Positions 16,661-23,846 of a DNA stretch of 25,088 bases are shown here, piece after piece. Source of the stretch: Tardiphaga sp. Lineage in GTDB: Bacteria > Pseudomonadota > Alphaproteobacteria > Rhizobiales > Xanthobacteraceae. How positions within the stretch are numbered: the stretch's first letter is position 1; each line of letters begins with the position of its first letter. The position numbers and the translations under genes are program-made. The notes beneath the pieces are model-generated. The model was given only the letters and a program-made list of their open reading frames with translations. It made no database searches and was not told the DNA's origin. The stretch is from contig JACMOT010000099.1 in NCBI GenBank assembly GCA_014377915.1, forward strand, positions 1-25,088, written 5' to 3'.

Positions 16661-16686
16661 ATCAGGCCGCCTTCGGGCGGCCTGAT
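16661..16686 (+). terminator. Rho-independent terminator after the DUF1236-type gene
   Basis: A perfect 11-bp stem (ATCAGGCCGCC / GGCGGCCTGAT) with a TTCG tetraloop lies 30 bases after the stop, followed by TTGTT. The T-run is short, but the hairpin is very stable. Confidence 0.8.
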
Positions 16687-16777
16687 TTGTTGCGTAGCTG
16701 AGCCGGTAGTCAGATCGCCCGATATCAGCTAGAGAACGGCGTGCAATTCAACGACGCGGCGTCCTGCGGGCCGCCAG

Positions 16778-17755
16778 ATGCGGAGCGAAGTGGCAGCCTC
16801 AGATCGTGATTCCACCGCCGCCATCGCGCTGGCGATTCCGGCGCTCGGCAGCGCCGGTTCCCGCATCGCGCTGCCGGAAGGCGTGCGGCCCTATCGCGTC
16901 GACTGGGTCAACGTCTCGGTCATCGGAACTTTCCACGCGCTGGCCTTGCTGGCGCTGCTGCCAGGCTTCTTCAACTGGACCGCGCTGATCGTTGCGATCA
17001 TTGCCGCGCGGCTGTTCGGCCTGATCGGCATCAATATCGGTTACCATCGCCTGCTCACCCATCGGGGCTTCAAATGTCCGAAATGGCTGGAGCATTGTTT
17101 TGTCGTGGTGGCGATCTGCTGCGCCGAGGATACGCCGGCGCGCTGGGTCGCGGTGCATCGCCGGCATCACGAGAAGTCGGACGATCAGCCCGATCCGCAT
17201 AGCCCGCTGGCGGGCTTCTTCTGGGGCCATATCGGCTGGCTGCTGGTGAAGAACCCGGATCTCGCGCGGCTCGGCATCTATGACCGCTATGCCAAGGATA
17301 TTCTGCGCGATCCGTTCTACGTCGCGCTCGAGCGCAATGCCTGGCAGCTCAAGATCATGCTGATCCAGATCAATGTGTTCTTCTTCGCCGCGCTGGTCGC
17401 GGAATTCGCGATGGGCGGAACCTGGCCGGAAGCGGTGCAGTTCGCGCTCAGCGTTGTGGTCTGGGCGGTATTCGTCCGCACCGTCTTCGTCTGGCACCAG
17501 ACCTGGGCGGTGAATTCCTTCACCCATATGTGGGGCTATCGCAACTACGAAACCGACGAAGACAGCCGCAACAACTGGTTCATCGGCCTGTTGGCGCATG
17601 GCGAAGGCTGGCACAACAACCACCACGCCGACCAGCGCTCGGCACGCCATGGCCATCGCTGGTGGGAGTTCGACACCACCTATCTGACCATCCGGTTGCT
17701 GGAAAAACTCGGCCTGGCCTCGGACATCGTGACGCCACGGAAACTGACAAAGTAG
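16778..17755 (+). CDS. Membrane-bound acyl-CoA (fatty acid) desaturase
   Basis: 325 residues. The three histidine boxes of the stearoyl-CoA desaturase class are all present: HRLLTH (90-95), HRRHH (127-131) and HNNHH (279-283), which bind the di-iron centre. Hydrophobic segments lie at about 43-62, 68-90, 105-116, 144-157, 192-211 and 219-240. The enzyme introduces a cis double bond (typically delta-9) into acyl chains and needs an electron donor. The N-terminal 30 residues are Ala-rich, with no obvious motif. The start ATG 16778 lacks a strong ribosome site. The gene is probably monocistronic, ending at the REP-like inverted repeat that separates it from the convergent GlsB-type gene. Confidence 0.93.
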   Translation: MRSEVAASDRDSTAAIALAIPALGSAGSRIALPEGVRPYRVDWVNVSVIGTFHALALLALLPGFFNWTALIVAIIAARLFGLIGINIGYHRLLTHRGFKCPKWLEHCFVVVAICCAEDTPARWVAVHRRHHEKSDDQPDPHSPLAGFFWGHIGWLLVKNPDLARLGIYDRYAKDILRDPFYVALERNAWQLKIMLIQINVFFFAALVAEFAMGGTWPEAVQFALSVVVWAVFVRTVFVWHQTWAVNSFTHMWGYRNYETDEDSRNNWFIGLLAHGEGWHNNHHADQRSARHGHRWWEFDTTYLTIRLLEKLGLASDIVTPRKLTK

Positions 17756-17767
17756 ACGGGGCGGCAT

Positions 17768-17871
17768 GGGTGGAGCGAAGCGATACCCATCATGAATCTG
17801 GCCGGGCCATCGCCCGGCCATTATTCTGCACGTCAGCGCACTTGATTGATGGGTAGCGCTTCGCTCCACCC
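17768..17871. repeat. REP-like inverted repeat element between convergent genes
   Basis: Two 25-base arms (17768-17792 and 17847-17871) are complementary at 24 of 25 positions, built around GGTGGAGCGAAGCG. Between them is a second perfect hairpin, GGCCGGGC-CATC-GCCCGGCC (17800-17819). From memory, GGTGGAGCGAAGCG-type palindromes are dispersed in Bradyrhizobium and Rhodopseudomonas intergenic regions. Lying between convergent genes, it may also act as a bidirectional transcription barrier. No second copy was seen in this window. Confidence 0.75.
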
Positions 17872-17883
17872 GTCCTATCGAAG

Positions 17884-18153
17884 TTAGAACCGTCCGCCGG
17901 TGCGCAGCAGTCGCACCACCAGCAGCAGGATGACGGCGCCGATCGCGGAATAGATGATCGACGATAGCAGCCCGGAGCCGAGATGGATGCCGAGTTTCGG
18001 AAACAGCCAGCTGGCGATGAACGCGCCGCAGATACCCACCAGAATATCGCCGATAATGCCGAAGCCGGTGCCGCGGACGATCTGCCCGGCAAGCCAGCCG
18101 GCCACCAGGCCGACAAACAAAATAACCAGAAGACTCTCGTTTGATAGATGCAT
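17884..18153 (-). CDS. GlsB/YeaQ/YmgE-family stress membrane protein
   Basis: 89 residues from ATG 18153, with AAGGGGA about 8-14 bases upstream; the reading frame extends further upstream but without good sequence. The protein is three hydrophobic helices with the family's conserved Gly-rich pattern (GWLAGQIVRGTGFGIIGDIL, then VGICGAFIASWLFPKLG). The family was formerly called transglycosylase-associated; it is a small inner-membrane protein induced by stress, of unknown biochemical role. The gene is monocistronic and convergent with the desaturase gene. Confidence 0.9.
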   Translation of the reverse strand: MHLSNESLLVILFVGLVAGWLAGQIVRGTGFGIIGDILVGICGAFIASWLFPKLGIHLGSGLLSSIIYSAIGAVILLLVVRLLRTGGRF

Positions 18154-18327
18154 GAATTTTTCCCCTTGCGTAGCGCTGCCGGAAGGCCGCAACCGCGCTA
18201 ACGCGCATCCTCCCCATTCGATACCGCGTGCCGCGGCTTTTCCGCGGGGTGATGCGCAATTGCAACGGCAGGCGTCGTCGACATCTTCCGATGCAACTTT
18301 TGGCCGCAATCGGCGTTGGTACGGATC

Positions 18328-18579
18328 ATGACAAAGCCCGATATCTGGTACGTGGCCTTCGGCCCCGACAAATCCCTGAAGTCCGACGCCCGCGCCACCG
18401 GCACGGTTCGGACGACCAAGACATTCAAGTCAGAAATCGACGCCAAGCTGTTTGCCCGGCAGATTATCGCCAAAGGTTGGTCAGCCAGCGCCGGCACCCT
18501 CAATCCGCATCAGCCGAAGCAGACGATTGCGGCCTCGCAGGTCGAGGACTGGGCCAGTATCGGCGTCAACGCCAGCTAG
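18328..18579 (+). CDS. Small uncharacterised protein
   Basis: 83 residues from ATG 18328; an in-frame ATG at 18316 is also possible, and neither has a clear ribosome site. The sequence DIWYVAFGPDKS ... TFKSEIDAKLFARQIIAKGW ... AGTLNPHQPKQTI looks like a real folded small protein and resembles short conserved hypothetical proteins of the Bradyrhizobium group, from memory. No function can be assigned. Its stop codon overlaps that of the convergent MBL-fold gene by three bases. Confidence 0.6.
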   Translation: MTKPDIWYVAFGPDKSLKSDARATGTVRTTKTFKSEIDAKLFARQIIAKGWSASAGTLNPHQPKQTIAASQVEDWASIGVNAS

Positions 18580-19244
18580 GCGGCGCCGGTCAGGAACGGG
18601 TTGGTCAGGCGCTCCTGGCCGATGCTCGATCCCGGGCCGTGGCCGCAGATGAAACCGACGTCGTCGCCCAGCGGCAGCAGTTTGGTGGTGATCGACTGGA
18701 TCAGCTGCTCTTGGCTGCAGCCGGGAAAATCAGTCCGGCCGACCGAACCTGCGAACAGCACGTCGCCGACATGGGCGAATTTCATCGCTTTGTTATAATA
18801 CACTACGCTGCCCGGCGAGTGACCGGGACAGTGCAGGATGTCGAAATCCAGTCCGCCAATGCTGACGCGGTCGCCTTCCTCGAGCCAGTGGTCGGGGGCA
18901 AAGTTGCGCACGCCCGCCATTCCGTATTTGGCGCCGCTCTCCACCACCAGATCGAGCAAGAACTTGTCGGCGATATGCGGGCCGGTGATAGGCACCTGCA
19001 AAGCGTCGCGCAATTCGGCCGCGCCGCCGACATGGTCGATGTGGCCATGGGTGAGCCAGATCTGCTCGACCTTGACATCGGCCTTGGCGATCGCCGCCAG
19101 TATCTCGGCTACATCGCCGCCGGGATCGATCACCACCGCCTGACGGGTGGCCTCGTCCCACAACAGCATGCAGTTCTGCTGGAACAAAGTGACGGGAATG
19201 ATCACCGCGCCGGCGGCGGCCTTGGTTTCGGTTTCATTGCTCAT
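18576..19244 (-). CDS. MBL-fold metallo-hydrolase (glyoxalase II-like)
   Basis: 222 residues. It has the metal-binding THGHIDHVGG (H66, H68, D70, H71), then H142 in HCPGHSPGS, the bridging D161 in HVGDVLF, and H202 in GHGPGS, so the binuclear metal site is complete. VIDPGGD and LFAGSVGRTDFPG are typical of the YcbL/glyoxalase-II-like group, which hydrolyse thioesters such as S-lactoylglutathione. It lacks the extra C-terminal domain of true GloB. The protein is cytoplasmic. No ribosome site stronger than average is visible. It is divergent from mmcB, with about 94 bases between the starts. Confidence 0.92.
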   Translation of the reverse strand: MSNETETKAAAGAVIIPVTLFQQNCMLLWDEATRQAVVIDPGGDVAEILAAIAKADVKVEQIWLTHGHIDHVGGAAELRDALQVPITGPHIADKFLLDLVVESGAKYGMAGVRNFAPDHWLEEGDRVSIGGLDFDILHCPGHSPGSVVYYNKAMKFAHVGDVLFAGSVGRTDFPGCSQEQLIQSITTKLLPLGDDVGFICGHGPGSSIGQERLTNPFLTGAA

Positions 19245-19338
19245 GCCGCCACAATGCTGATTTTTGCCGAGGTGCCAAGGGGGTAGTTTGGGGCAAGATC
19301 CCGCTGCGCGGAGGGCCCCGATCCGTTATGATCGGCGG

Positions 19339-19833
19339 ATGGAATCGAAAGCTGCCTTAGCGCTCGCGCCCCCGTTGGACCGCCGCCAGTCGGAGACGGC
19401 GCTGGCGATCACCCGCGGCACGGCGCGGCTGCTGCGCGGCCTCGGATTTTCCTGTCTGAGCGAGTTGTCGTTGCCGTCGGGGCGGCGCGCCGATCTGGTC
19501 GCGCTCAATGGCCGCGGCGAGGTCTGGATCGTGGAAATCAAATCGTCGCTGGCGGATCTCCGCGCCGACGACAAATGGCCGGAGTACCGCGCGCATTGCG
19601 ATCGGCTGTACTTTGCCTTCACCCAGGATCTGTCCTGCGATCTGTTTCCCGGCGATACCGGCCTCATCGTGGCCGATGCCTACGGCGCGCATCTGCGCTG
19701 CGAGGCGCCGGAGCACCGGCTATCGGCCGCGACACGAAAGCTGATGCTGCTGCGCTTTGCCAACACCGCCGCGCAGCGCCTCAACCGGCTGCACGACCCG
19801 CAGGGCCACGCGGAGTTTCCCGGAGAAGTGTAG
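19339..19833 (+). CDS. mmcB: MmcB-family DNA repair protein
   Basis: 164 residues from ATG 19339; the longer frame upstream has no family similarity. The segment SGRRADLVALNGRGEVWIVE, then IKSSLADLRADDKWPEYR, matches the MmcB family (PD-(D/E)xK-like fold) with D52, E66 and K68 as the nuclease-type residues. LIVADAYGAHL and EAPEHRLS complete the family pattern. In Caulobacter, MmcB is an SOS-induced protein important for mitomycin C resistance. I looked for the alphaproteobacterial LexA box (GTTC-N7-GTTC) upstream and did not see one, so SOS control here is not supported by this sequence. Confidence 0.9.
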   Translation: MESKAALALAPPLDRRQSETALAITRGTARLLRGLGFSCLSELSLPSGRRADLVALNGRGEVWIVEIKSSLADLRADDKWPEYRAHCDRLYFAFTQDLSCDLFPGDTGLIVADAYGAHLRCEAPEHRLSAATRKLMLLRFANTAAQRLNRLHDPQGHAEFPGEV

Positions 19834-19869
19834 TTGTCTCCCTCTCCGCGCAACCGGCCCGAGGTGGAG

Positions 19870-20424
19870 TCAGCGCGGCGCGCGCTTGGCCAGAATCCGC
19901 TGCAGGGTGCGGCGGTGCATGTTGAGTCGGCGCGCGGTTTCCGAGACGTTGCGTTCGCACATCTCGTAGATGCGCTGGATGTGTTCCCAGCGCACGCGGT
20001 CGGCCGACATCGGATTGTTGGGAAGTTCGGATTTTTCTCCCGGGCTGGCGAGCAGCGCTGCCATGACGTCGTCGGCATCGGCCGGCTTCGACAAATAATC
20101 GACCGCGCCGATCTTCACCGCGGTGACGGCGGTGGCGATGTTGCCATAGCCGGTCAGCACGATGGCGCGCGCATCGGGGCGCTGCAGCTCCAGCGCGGCG
20201 ACCACATCGAGACCATTGCCGTCGCCAAGCCGCAGATCGACCACGGCGAAGGCCGGTGCCGCCTTGCCGATATGGGCCAGGCCATCGGAAACGGTATCAC
20301 AGGATGTGACCGTAAAACCGCGGGTCTCCATCGCGCGCGACAGCCGCTCCAGAAAGGGCTTGTCGTCCTCCACAATCAGGAGCGAGCGGTCGGTCTGTTC
20401 ACTGAGTTCGGCGATGGCGTTCAC
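19870..20424 (-). CDS. regR: Redox response regulator of the RegR/ActR/PrrA (RegA) family
   Basis: 184 residues from GTG 20424, chosen because GGAGGAGTT lies 6 bases upstream and this gives the exact family length. The receiver domain has LLIVEDDKPFLERL, phospho-acceptor D63 in VVDLRLGDGNGLDVV, TGYGNIATAV, and K113 in YLSKPADADDV. The Fis-type HTH ends the protein (NVSETARRLNMHRRTLQRIL, 159-178). These motifs are nearly invariant in the RegA family. The regulator, phosphorylated by a RegB/RegS sensor under low oxygen or reducing conditions, controls terminal oxidases, nitrogen fixation and photosynthesis genes in relatives. No sensor gene is adjacent; upstream on this strand lies the VOC gene. 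Confidence 0.95.
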   Translation of the reverse strand: MNAIAELSEQTDRSLLIVEDDKPFLERLSRAMETRGFTVTSCDTVSDGLAHIGKAAPAFAVVDLRLGDGNGLDVVAALELQRPDARAIVLTGYGNIATAVTAVKIGAVDYLSKPADADDVMAALLASPGEKSELPNNPMSADRVRWEHIQRIYEMCERNVSETARRLNMHRRTLQRILAKRAPR

Positions 20425-20578
20425 GAGTATAACTCCTCCATGTCGTACCGAGAGTATATGTCGCTGCGGCAGGCTGCGCCAAGGGCGGCCGGACCGCCAT
20501 GGCGTCATCGTGATGCATCGGTTGACGCTTCCACGCGAGAAATCGGCCGGTTCCCGGGTTTTAAGTTACTATCCCAGC

Positions 20579-20593
20579 GCGACGTGTTGTCGC
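20579..20593. promoter_or_regulatory. Candidate RegR/RegA binding site upstream of regR
   Basis: A perfect palindrome GCGAC-N5-GTCGC lies 155 bases before the regR start. It matches the Bradyrhizobium RegR box as I recall it (GNGRCRTTNNGNCGC) at 10 of 11 fixed positions and resembles the Rhodobacter RegA consensus (GCGGC-N5-GTCGC). AGCGCGACG recurs directly 18 bases later (20594-20602). Autoregulation is inference. Confidence 0.5.
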
Positions 20594-20639
20594 AGCGCGA
20601 CGCGGGCGAAGACACACCCGCGCGGGACGGCCGAACCAC

Positions 20640-20673
20640 GCGTCGTCGAGGCGTGCGCGGCGCCTGACGACGC
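20640..20673 (-). terminator. Long stem-loop downstream of the CMD-VOC operon
   Basis: A 13-bp stem with one bulged base and a 7-base loop lies 47 bases after the VOC gene stop on the minus strand. No T-run follows, so it is either a factor-assisted terminator or a protective transcript end. Confidence 0.4.
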
Positions 20674-20719
20674 CCCTTAGTATCGGTATTTGTTTCCCTG
20701 GCTGCGCGCCCTGACAGCG

Positions 20720-21217
20720 TTAAATTTCGCGCTGCTGCATCAGTTCGTCGAGATCGAGCCGCCGGGTGAACATCGCCAGCCCGCCACTGCCATCATGCGG
20801 CCACGCCGCCTGCGGGCGATCGCAGTATAGTTCGACGCCATTCTGGTCGGGGTCGCGCAGATACAACGCTTCACTGACGCCATGGTCGCTGGCGCCGTCG
20901 AGCGCGATGCCGGCCTGCCGCACGCGGTGCAGTGCGTCGGCCAACGCGGCGCGCGTCGGATACAGGATCGCGGTGTGAAACAGCCCGGTAGTGCCCGGTG
21001 CCGGCGGCGCGCCACCCTTGCTCTCCCAGGTGTTGAGCCCGATGTGGTGATGATAGCCGCCGGCGGAAATGAACGCCGCCTGATCGCCAAACCGCTGCAT
21101 CAGTTGAAAGCCGAGCACGTCGCAATAGAAAGTCAGCGCGCGGCCGAGGTCGGCGACCTTGAGGTGAACATGTCCGATCCGCGTGCCCGCGGCGATCGGC
21201 GTGGATGTCCCGGACAT
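20720..21217 (-). CDS. VOC-family protein (glyoxalase/ring-cleavage dioxygenase superfamily)
   Basis: 165 residues from ATG 21217, preceded by the strong ribosome site GGAGGGAGACAAC; a longer frame upstream is not coding-like. The N-terminal half has IGHVHLKVADLGRALTFYCD, the middle GGYHHHIGLNTW, then LFHTAIL, and the C-terminal LRDPDQNGVELYCDRP. These are the two beta-alpha-beta modules with His/His/Glu metal-ligand positions (H16 or H18, H81, E129), as in CatE-like catechol 2,3-dioxygenase relatives. Substrate unknown. It follows the CMD-family gene after 47 bases on the same strand, so the two are probably one transcript. Confidence 0.88.
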   Translation of the reverse strand: MSGTSTPIAAGTRIGHVHLKVADLGRALTFYCDVLGFQLMQRFGDQAAFISAGGYHHHIGLNTWESKGGAPPAPGTTGLFHTAILYPTRAALADALHRVRQAGIALDGASDHGVSEALYLRDPDQNGVELYCDRPQAAWPHDGSGGLAMFTRRLDLDELMQQREI

Positions 21218-21264
21218 GTTGTCTCCCTCCGGCAGCGCTGGCTCCGCCCATGGTCGGTTTCGGT

Positions 21265-21810
21265 TTACGCCAGTTCGGAGATCTGACCGTCGGGCAGGCC
21301 GAACTCGTAGGCGTTCAGCGTCATCGATACCATGGTGTAATAGCCGCACAGCCCGATGATCTCGACCAGCCCGCGCGCGCCGAGAAGCGTCACCGCCTCG
21401 TCATGCAGCGGCTGCGACAGGCTGCGCGCCTCGTGCAGCGATTTGGCGACGTCGTAGATCACCCGCGCCTTCGGGTCGGTGAAGGTCGGCGTGCGGCGCT
21501 GCTTGATGTCCTCGATGATGTCGGGTGCCAGCCCGCCGTCGAGCGCCATCTTCTTGTGGGCGTACCATTCGAAATGCGCGGTCCAGTGCCGCGCCGTCAC
21601 CAGGATCGCCAGTTCGGACAGCGCCGGGGTCAGCGAGGTGTCGTAGCGCAGCAAGGCGCCGAGCCGGGTCGCGTGTTTGGCCATCTCCGGGCTGTGCAGC
21701 CAGGCCATCATCGGCTCCGGCGGCCTGCCGCGCTTGCTGGCGATGGATTCGTCGTAGACGGTTTTCTGTTCCGGGCTCATTTCGTCCGGCGCCAGCCATT
21801 TCAGTCGCAT
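21265..21810 (-). CDS. Carboxymuconolactone decarboxylase (CMD)-family protein
   Basis: 181 residues. The helical core SELAILVTARHWTAHFEWYA, then HKKMALDGGLAPDIIEDIK, is the CMD fold signature. The AhpD-type CxxC redox pair is missing (this position reads TARHWTAHFEWYAHKK), so a peroxidase role is unlikely; it belongs with the decarboxylase-like members. The residue pattern EWYAHKKMAL keeps the conserved Glu and His of that branch. Function may be decarboxylation or lactone handling in aromatic compound breakdown; the neighbouring VOC protein points the same way, but neither substrate is known. Confidence 0.85.
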   Translation of the reverse strand: MRLKWLAPDEMSPEQKTVYDESIASKRGRPPEPMMAWLHSPEMAKHATRLGALLRYDTSLTPALSELAILVTARHWTAHFEWYAHKKMALDGGLAPDIIEDIKQRRTPTFTDPKARVIYDVAKSLHEARSLSQPLHDEAVTLLGARGLVEIIGLCGYYTMVSMTLNAYEFGLPDGQISELA

Positions 21811-21938
21811 TTATGTCTCTGCATTTTGTTGTTGTCGTTGTTTCGCAGGGTACCGGTTTGAACGACAACCGCGCAAGCGTCGGCTTGCTTGTCCTTGCCT
21901 CCCCACAAGGGGAAAAGCAGAAATGCTGCGTCGCCCGG

Positions 21939-22985
21939 CTATCGGATCGGTGGTGCGTACTGGATGCCGCCAGCGCTCCACAGCTGGTTCAGGCCGCGCG
22001 GAATCCGGAGTTTCGAGCCGGCGCCGACATTGCGCTCATAGACCTCGCCATAATTGCCGACATGGCGGATGATGCGCGCCGCCCAGTCTTTGGTCAGGCC
22101 GAGATCCTCGCCATAGCTGCCCTCGGTGCCAACCAGCCGCATCACGTCAGGCTTTTTCGACTGCAGCGCCGCGTCGATGTTCTTCGAGGTGATGCCGAGC
22201 TCCTCGGCGTTGATCATGGCGTACAGCGTCCACTTCACCATCATCATCCATTCGTCGTCGCGCTGCCGCACCACCGGCGCCAGCGGCTCCTTGGAGATCA
22301 CGTCGGGCAGGATGACATGGTCGTCGGGCCGGCCCAGCGTCAGCCGCAGCGCATAAAGCTGCGAGGCGTCGGCGGTGAAGGTGTCGCACTGGCCAGCATT
22401 ATAGGCCTTCACGGCGTCGTCGAGCCTGGCGAATTTCAGCTCGGCATATTTGATGTTGTTGCTCCGAAAATAGTCGGCGAGATTCAGCACGGTGGTGGTG
22501 CCGTCCTGCACGCAGACCTTGCTGCCGTCGAGATCGAGCGCGGCGTCGAGCTTACGCGCCTTCGGCACCATGAAACCCTGGCCGTCATAATAGGACACCG
22601 CCGGGAAATACAGTTCGTAATTGGTCTCGCGCGACAGGCTCCAGGTTGAGTTGCGGCTGAGGATGTCGACCTTGCGGCTCTGCAATTCCTTGAAGCGGTC
22701 GGTGGCGTCGAGTGGCACGAAACGCACCTTGTTGGGGTCGTTGAAGATCGCGGCGGCGACCGCGCGGCAGAAATCGACATCGAAGCCGGCCCAGTTGCCC
22801 TTGTCGTCCGGCGTCGAGAAGCCCGGCAACCCGGTATTGACGCCGCACAGCACGGCATCGCGGCGAAGCGTGCGCTTCAGCGTCTTGGTGTCGTAGCGTT
22901 CATAGGTAATGGCGGCGGCGGCAATGCCGACAGCCACAACGAGGCCGATGGCAAGGCCGGTCGCAAAGGTTCGCTTCATCCACAT
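21939..22985 (-). CDS. Amino-acid ABC transporter substrate-binding protein (AapJ/BztA-like)
   Basis: 348 residues from ATG 22985, with GGTGAG 7 bases upstream; a TTG 18 bases earlier is less likely. An N-terminal signal peptide (MKRTFATGLAIGLVVAVGIA) is followed by the SBP-3 fold: LCGVNTGLPGFSTPDDKGNW, then AGFDVDFCRAVAAAIF, and DILSRNSTWSLSRETNYELY. These match the general L-amino-acid binding proteins AapJ/BztA. It binds amino acids in the periplasm and hands them to an AapQMP-type permease. No permease or ATPase genes flank it, so it is an orphan binding protein that must share a transporter encoded elsewhere or act as a sensor. The CMD gene is 128 bases downstream. Confidence 0.93.
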   Translation of the reverse strand: MWMKRTFATGLAIGLVVAVGIAAAAITYERYDTKTLKRTLRRDAVLCGVNTGLPGFSTPDDKGNWAGFDVDFCRAVAAAIFNDPNKVRFVPLDATDRFKELQSRKVDILSRNSTWSLSRETNYELYFPAVSYYDGQGFMVPKARKLDAALDLDGSKVCVQDGTTTVLNLADYFRSNNIKYAELKFARLDDAVKAYNAGQCDTFTADASQLYALRLTLGRPDDHVILPDVISKEPLAPVVRQRDDEWMMMVKWTLYAMINAEELGITSKNIDAALQSKKPDVMRLVGTEGSYGEDLGLTKDWAARIIRHVGNYGEVYERNVGAGSKLRIPRGLNQLWSAGGIQYAPPIR

Positions 22986-23034
22986 GGGTTTACTCACCGG
23001 CAATCGGAGAAAGGTGGGAAGATCTGGGCGGGTG

Positions 23035-23631
23035 TTACAGTTCGGGCTTCTGGCGCACGATCACCTTGGTGCCGACCGGGATCCGGTCGTACAGATCGGC
23101 GACGTCGGAATTGACCAGCCGGAAGCAGCCCGATGACACGGCGGTGCCGATGGTGTCGGGCCGGTTGGTGCCGTGGATGCGATAGACGGTGGCGCCGAGA
23201 TACAGCGCGCGGGCGCCGAGCGGGTTGCCGGGGCCGCCGGCCATGAAGCGCGGCAGATAGGGCTGGCGCTCGATCATCTCCGGCGGCGGCGTCCAGTCCG
23301 GCCATTCCGCCTTGCGCGAGATCTTCAGCAGACCCTGCCAGGTGAAACCGTCGCGGCCGACGCCGATGCCATAGCGCAACGCGCGGCCATTGCCCTGCAC
23401 CAGATAAAGATGGCGTTCGGCGGTGGCGATGATGATGGTGCCGGGCGCTTCGGTGGTACGGTACAGCACCATCTTCTTCTGGAACTCCGGCTCCAGTTCC
23501 ACGGTGTCGTCGGCGATCAGACCGGGCTCGTCGCCGACATCGGGCTGCGCCGCGAACCCCGTCGATGCCCAAAGCAGCACGCCGGCGGCGAGCGCGAATT
23601 GAAGCCAGATGGCACGTCGAACCTGAATCAT
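23035..23631 (-). CDS. L,D-transpeptidase (YkuD/ErfK family)
   Basis: 198 residues. A signal peptide (residues 5-27, ending FAA) targets the periplasm. The YkuD domain spans about 64-195, with RIHGTN (H153) and the catalytic SSGCFRLVNSDV (C169 with R171). The family makes 3-3 cross-links in peptidoglycan or attaches proteins to it. Residues 28-60 form a short acidic linker. GGAG about 12 bases before the ATG is a plausible ribosome site. The gene is between the binding-protein gene and the oxidase operon on the same strand, with gaps of 49 and 83 bases, so weak read-through is possible. Confidence 0.93.
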   Translation of the reverse strand: MIQVRRAIWLQFALAAGVLLWASTGFAAQPDVGDEPGLIADDTVELEPEFQKKMVLYRTTEAPGTIIIATAERHLYLVQGNGRALRYGIGVGRDGFTWQGLLKISRKAEWPDWTPPPEMIERQPYLPRFMAGGPGNPLGARALYLGATVYRIHGTNRPDTIGTAVSSGCFRLVNSDVADLYDRIPVGTKVIVRQKPEL

Positions 23632-23714
23632 CGCAGGGGCTCCGGTGAACTTTTGTCGTTATGTATCACAACCGCGTTAACTGAACCAGTAAACGTCGGG
23701 GGCCCGTGACCGGC

Positions 23715-23846
23715 TTACTTCGCCGTGATCCATAGCCGCAGACCATAGGCAACGAGTGTCACGCTGCCCACGCCGCCAGCCCACAGCGCGATGAACCACA
23801 ACAGGCGTTGCCACAAAGGCCGCGGCGTCTCAACAGGCGGTGGCAT
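23715..23846 (-). CDS. DUF2474 small membrane protein of the bd-oxidase operon
   Basis: 43 residues from ATG 23846, whose A is also the last base of the cydB stop (TGATG overlap). The protein has a Pro-rich start, then RPLWQRLLWFIALWAGGVGS and TLVAYGLRLWI, i.e. one membrane helix. DUF2474 proteins are encoded next to cyanide-insensitive bd oxidase genes and are thought to be small accessory subunits, analogous to CydX. A longer reading frame upstream overlaps cydB and is a shadow. Confidence 0.82.
   Translation of the reverse strand: MPPPVETPRPLWQRLLWFIALWAGGVGSVTLVAYGLRLWITAK

Noticed and set aside
16799..18265. 488-residue minus-strand frame opposite the desaturase
   Set aside because: The desaturase has all three His boxes; the antisense frame has no family features and also overlaps the GlsB-type gene.
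19245..19338. LexA (SOS) box upstream of mmcB
   Set aside because: No GTTC-N7-GTTC pair found between the divergent starts.
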